64,000 nucleotides of DNA from J089 sp964535735 (GTDB lineage Bacteria > Fidelibacterota > Marinisomatia > Marinisomatales > J089). Shown here piece by piece: positions 61,371 to 64,000 of this stretch. The notes below the pieces were generated by a model that saw only the letters and a program-made list of their open reading frames with translations, did no database searches and was not told where the DNA came from. Location: assembly GCA_964535735.1 (NCBI GenBank), contig CAZHTM010000008.1, forward strand, positions 1 to 64,000, written 5' to 3'. Position 1 is the stretch's first letter. Every line of letters starts with the position of its first letter. A program made the position numbers and the translations under genes.

Positions 61371-62359
61371 TGTCCGCTTCCACCATTCAGCTCTCTGACA
61401 TCATCCAACCGGTTAAGGAAGACTTAAAAGGATTTAATCGTGAATTTGATGCTGCGTTGCACAGTGATGTTACCTTAATCAATACCATTGGAAAATTCCT
61501 GATCAAAACAAAAGGGAAGCATTTTCGACCGGTAGTTACATTGTTAGCGTCCAGGGTCTGCGGAACACCAAGCGAAAATACTTACAGGGCGGCCGCCATG
61601 ATTGAATTGCTACATTTGGCAACGCTTGTCCATGATGACGTGGTGGACGAAGCCAAATTGCGTCGTGGATGGCCCTCTACCAATCGTATCTGGAAAAACA
61701 AACTTTCGGTTCTCATGGGTGATTATATTTTAAGTAAATCATTGATTTACATGATTCGCCTCCGAAGTTTTGAAGCTCTGGAAGCTATTGCTGCCACGGC
61801 CGAATTGTTAAGCGCCGGTGAAATCCTTCAAATAGAGAAGAGTTTGAAACGGAGATTGACTGAAGACGTCTATTTCCAAATGATAGCTCAAAAAACGGCA
61901 TCCCTGGTGGCAACCAGTGCCGAATTGGGTGCCATTACCACCTCAGGCAAGGACGATGATCGCCAGAGTATGCATAACTATGGTATGAATCTGGGAATTG
62001 CATTTCAAATTAAGGATGATCTGTTTGATTTGTTGGGAAGTGAGGCAGATACGGGGAAAGACATGGGAGCCGATGTAAAACGGAATATGATGACCTTGCC
62101 CGTTATATACACCCTGGATACAGGTGACGTTGCCCAGCGTCGTCAGATTCGCTCGTTGTTAAAGAAAGCGAAAAAATCCAATCGATCGCTGAACGATCTA
62201 AAAGACTTCATCACATCCTTGGGCGGAATTGATCATGCTAAGAAACGAATTCAGGAATATTCCGATCGTGCCCGCGAATCTATAAAGGTTTATCCTGATT
62301 CACCTTACAAACAGGCCATGGAACAATTGCTGGACTTTAATGCCCAGAGAATCAAATAG
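61370..62359 (+). CDS. Polyprenyl diphosphate synthase
   Basis: 329 residues, a trans-isoprenyl diphosphate synthase: KTKGKHFRPVVTLLASRVCG, the first Asp-rich motif HDDVVDEAKLRRG (about residue 88), and the second KDDLFDLLG (about residue 215) with DTGKDMGADVKRN. The residues before the first motif are small or medium-sized, as in long-chain (octaprenyl/solanesyl-type) enzymes, which make the side chain of menaquinone or ubiquinone. ispB-like; chain length is not readable with certainty. Overlaps tatC by one base. Confidence 0.92.
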   Translation: MSASTIQLSDIIQPVKEDLKGFNREFDAALHSDVTLINTIGKFLIKTKGKHFRPVVTLLASRVCGTPSENTYRAAAMIELLHLATLVHDDVVDEAKLRRGWPSTNRIWKNKLSVLMGDYILSKSLIYMIRLRSFEALEAIAATAELLSAGEILQIEKSLKRRLTEDVYFQMIAQKTASLVATSAELGAITTSGKDDDRQSMHNYGMNLGIAFQIKDDLFDLLGSEADTGKDMGADVKRNMMTLPVIYTLDTGDVAQRRQIRSLLKKAKKSNRSLNDLKDFITSLGGIDHAKKRIQEYSDRARESIKVYPDSPYKQAMEQLLDFNAQRIK

Positions 62360-62370
62360 GGTCAGGTTCC

Positions 62371-63372
62371 TTGAAACACATATTGCTGGTTCGCTTTTCT
62401 TCTATTGGTGACTTGGTTCAAAGCACAGCCGTTTTGGCTCCTCTTAAACGCCAATACCCCAATAGCCGTTTCTTCTTTATGACTCTAGAATCCTATGCCC
62501 CGCTTTTGGAACAACATCCCCTCATCGATGAAATTATTTGTGTTTCCCGGTCCCTCAATCTGGCGGGTTTGCGACGGCTAGGACATCATCTACACACGAT
62601 GGATTTCGATCTTATTTTTGATCTCCATAACAGTTTACGTTCACGTATTATTTTATCGGCTCTATCGGATTTAGAGCTTTACCGGGTAAAAAAACCACGT
62701 TTAAATCGTTGGCTATTTGTACAATGGCATTATAATCGGTTTTCCGATGATTGGTCGTATCGGAAAATGTTTTTGGAACCGTTAATGGCCGCGGGTATTC
62801 CTGTATCTGGTGAATCGTTACCGTCCCTGGTTGTGTCGGAAGGTGAGATGGTACTTAATCGGAAAATGTTGGAGAATGAGGGCGTGCACGGTGAATATTT
62901 TGTTTGTGTCCCCGGAGCGGCCTGGCCCCAAAAATCGCTTGGTGTAGAGTCCTACCTACAAGCTTTTCAACCTTTCCGTGATCTTCCTTTGGTGATATTA
63001 GGTTCCGCCCGCGATGCAATCTGTTTTCAGCTTGCCGAGGCCTTGCCGAACAGCGTGAATTTAGCAGGGAAGACGTCGCTTCGATCGGCATTATCCATTC
63101 TCAAAGGAGCACGAACGGTGATAGGAAGTGACACAGGACTGGTTCACGCTGCGGAGGCTTTGGGAAAACCCGTCGTGATGATTCTAGGTCCCACCACCCG
63201 GGAAATGGGCGCCGGTTCTTGGCGTCCAGAATCGACCGATGTGGAGGTTTCACTGTGGTGCCGTCCCTGTTCGCAAAATGGGAAACGGCCTTGTTACCGC
63301 CGCGAACAATACTGTTTGACTCAAATCGATCCGCTCCGAATTACCAACGCTATCCGAGGAACAGCAGCGTGA
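62371..63372 (+). CDS. Glycosyltransferase family 9 (heptosyltransferase-like)
   Basis: 333 residues beginning with TTG 62371 (MKHILLVRFSSIGDLVQSTA), the standard opening of GT9 enzymes. GSDTGLVHAAEALGKPVVMI and LGPTTREMGAG are the ADP-heptose-binding segments. A cysteine-rich end (LWCRPCSQNGKRPCYRREQY) recalls the end motif of heptosyltransferases. It should add a heptose or similar sugar to the LPS core at the inner membrane. It lies next to waaA with a four-base overlap (GTGA), which supports an LPS role. Confidence 0.88.
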   Translation: MKHILLVRFSSIGDLVQSTAVLAPLKRQYPNSRFFFMTLESYAPLLEQHPLIDEIICVSRSLNLAGLRRLGHHLHTMDFDLIFDLHNSLRSRIILSALSDLELYRVKKPRLNRWLFVQWHYNRFSDDWSYRKMFLEPLMAAGIPVSGESLPSLVVSEGEMVLNRKMLENEGVHGEYFVCVPGAAWPQKSLGVESYLQAFQPFRDLPLVILGSARDAICFQLAEALPNSVNLAGKTSLRSALSILKGARTVIGSDTGLVHAAEALGKPVVMILGPTTREMGAGSWRPESTDVEVSLWCRPCSQNGKRPCYRREQYCLTQIDPLRITNAIRGTAA

Positions 63373-64000
63373 AAAAAGTTTTCTGGATGATTGCCTATAA
63401 TCTGGTGATTTTCCCGCTTCTTTACGGTGCGGCTTGGGTGGCTAAATTCTTCCATCCTAAATTGCGAGCGGGGTATGAGGGACGACATAAATCCATTGCC
63501 ACCTTGCGGGACTACTTTGCTTCTGTACCATCCTATGTAACGGTTTACTGGTTTCATGCCGCTTCATTTGGCGAATTTGAGCAAATCCGACCCATCCTCA
63601 AGGGTCTAAAGGAAATTGAACCTCAATGTAAAGCAGTAGTGAGCTTCTTTTCGCCCTCTGGATATAACCATGTTCATGATGAAAATATTGACTGTAAGAT
63701 TTACCTGCCGTTCGATTTTCCACTCACCATTCGAAAAGCATTGAAAATCACTCGACCTAAAAAAGTGATCCTGGCTTCCTATGATACCTGGCCTAATTTT
63801 ATTTGGGTTGCCCATCATCGGAAAATTCATACCAATATTTTTGCCGCTCGATTTGCCTCGAAAACACGAAAATTACTACCGGGACTTCGGAGCTTTTACC
63901 GCAGTGTGTATCAGAGCTTTGACACCATTTATACCATCACCGATGAAGATTACCTTACGGTTCAGAAATTACTTACGGATCGTTCTCATCCCTTGGTGAG
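63369..64000 (+). CDS. waaA: 3-deoxy-D-manno-octulosonic acid (Kdo) transferase WaaA, 3' end outside window
   Basis: The frame from GTG 63369 stays open to the last base; about 210 codons are seen. An N-terminal hydrophobic anchor (VFWMIAYNLVIFPLLYGAAW) is followed by GYEGRH, then WFHAASFGEFEQIRPIL, the acceptor-binding motif of Kdo transferases (xxHAxSVGE), and ILASYDTWPNFIW, which corresponds to the ExExWPN segment with Tyr-Asp-Thr instead of the usual Glu-x-Glu/Asp-like form. It should attach Kdo to lipid A at the inner membrane. GTGA overlap with the GT9 gene. The family is secure; the specificity is not. Confidence 0.9.
   Translation, partial: MKKVFWMIAYNLVIFPLLYGAAWVAKFFHPKLRAGYEGRHKSIATLRDYFASVPSYVTVYWFHAASFGEFEQIRPILKGLKEIEPQCKAVVSFFSPSGYNHVHDENIDCKIYLPFDFPLTIRKALKITRPKKVILASYDTWPNFIWVAHHRKIHTNIFAARFASKTRKLLPGLRSFYRSVYQSFDTIYTITDEDYLTVQKLLTDRSHPLV

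Noticed and set aside
1..64000. CRISPR arrays, prophage, insertion sequences, tRNA and rRNA genes
   Set aside because: None was seen on reading; there are no spaced repeats, integrase or transposase motifs, or cloverleaf sequences that I could support.

Overview
The window reads as one scaffold piece of a Gram-negative bacterium that lives outside the well-studied phyla. An FCB-type lineage such as Candidatus Neomarinimicrobiota (Marinimicrobia/SAR406) or a relative fits best, but this is inference. The reasons are: four genes end in the 'AYPNPFNP...SGIYFLxxxxxxxxxxKxxxLK' type IX secretion (T9SS) sorting domain; there are gingipain-like C25 proteins; and lipopolysaccharide genes (a GT9 heptosyltransferase-like gene and waaA) show an outer membrane. 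A run of exactly 100 N inside pntA marks a scaffolding gap, so this is probably a draft or metagenome assembly. Coding density is very high. No gene-free stretch reaches 300 bases, and I saw no rRNA, tRNA, CRISPR array, insertion sequence or prophage.

Layout. 1-560: the end of a class-V aminotransferase and a bidirectional terminator. 578-4616 (minus): the three-gene proton-translocating transhydrogenase (pntA1, pntA2, pntB), then thiI. 4753-5697: proline iminopeptidase behind a perfect CRP-type palindrome. 5836-20365: a long, tightly coupled type IV pilus operon (major prepilin, pilT, minor prepilins, a large PilX-like protein, pilM, N, O, P, Q, an Ig-like lipoprotein, pilB with a c-di-GMP-type MshEN domain, pilC). 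20463-24035: a C25-family protein with a dockerin-like tail. 24074-28728: a poly-gamma-glutamate-type cassette (pgsB, pgsC, a third membrane protein) fused by overlapping frames to an exported protein and an outer-membrane barrel candidate. 28778-38337: a beta-propeller lipoprotein and three large T9SS cargo proteins (propeller repeats, M14 carboxypeptidase, C25 protein). 38351-41382: glutaredoxin, and a convergent four-gene unit ending in a metalloprotease that also carries a T9SS tail; it contains an unlisted 42-residue membrane protein.

41466-49201: an outer-membrane barrel with calcium-type repeats, alaS, a PPC-domain protein, ridA, an alternate GlmU-like enzyme, a lipid kinase and a DUF5683-like protein. 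49198-55544: an NSS sodium symporter, a membrane protein, ferredoxin, a geranylgeranyl-reductase-type flavoprotein and a DnaQ-DinG fusion. 55595-58843: histidine ammonia-lyase, guaB and convergent rpsT. 58994-64000: a CRP/FNR regulator, meaB, tatC, a polyprenyl diphosphate synthase, a GT9 glycosyltransferase and the start of waaA, which runs off the window.

Common themes are the cell envelope and the cell surface: pili, a glutamate-polymer-type machine, T9SS-displayed proteins, outer-membrane barrels and LPS. The CRP-family protein at 58994 has the Arg-Glu-x-x-x-Arg recognition helix that reads TGTGA, and the window contains one perfect TGTGA-N6-TCACA site, so a regulator and a likely target can be paired within the window.
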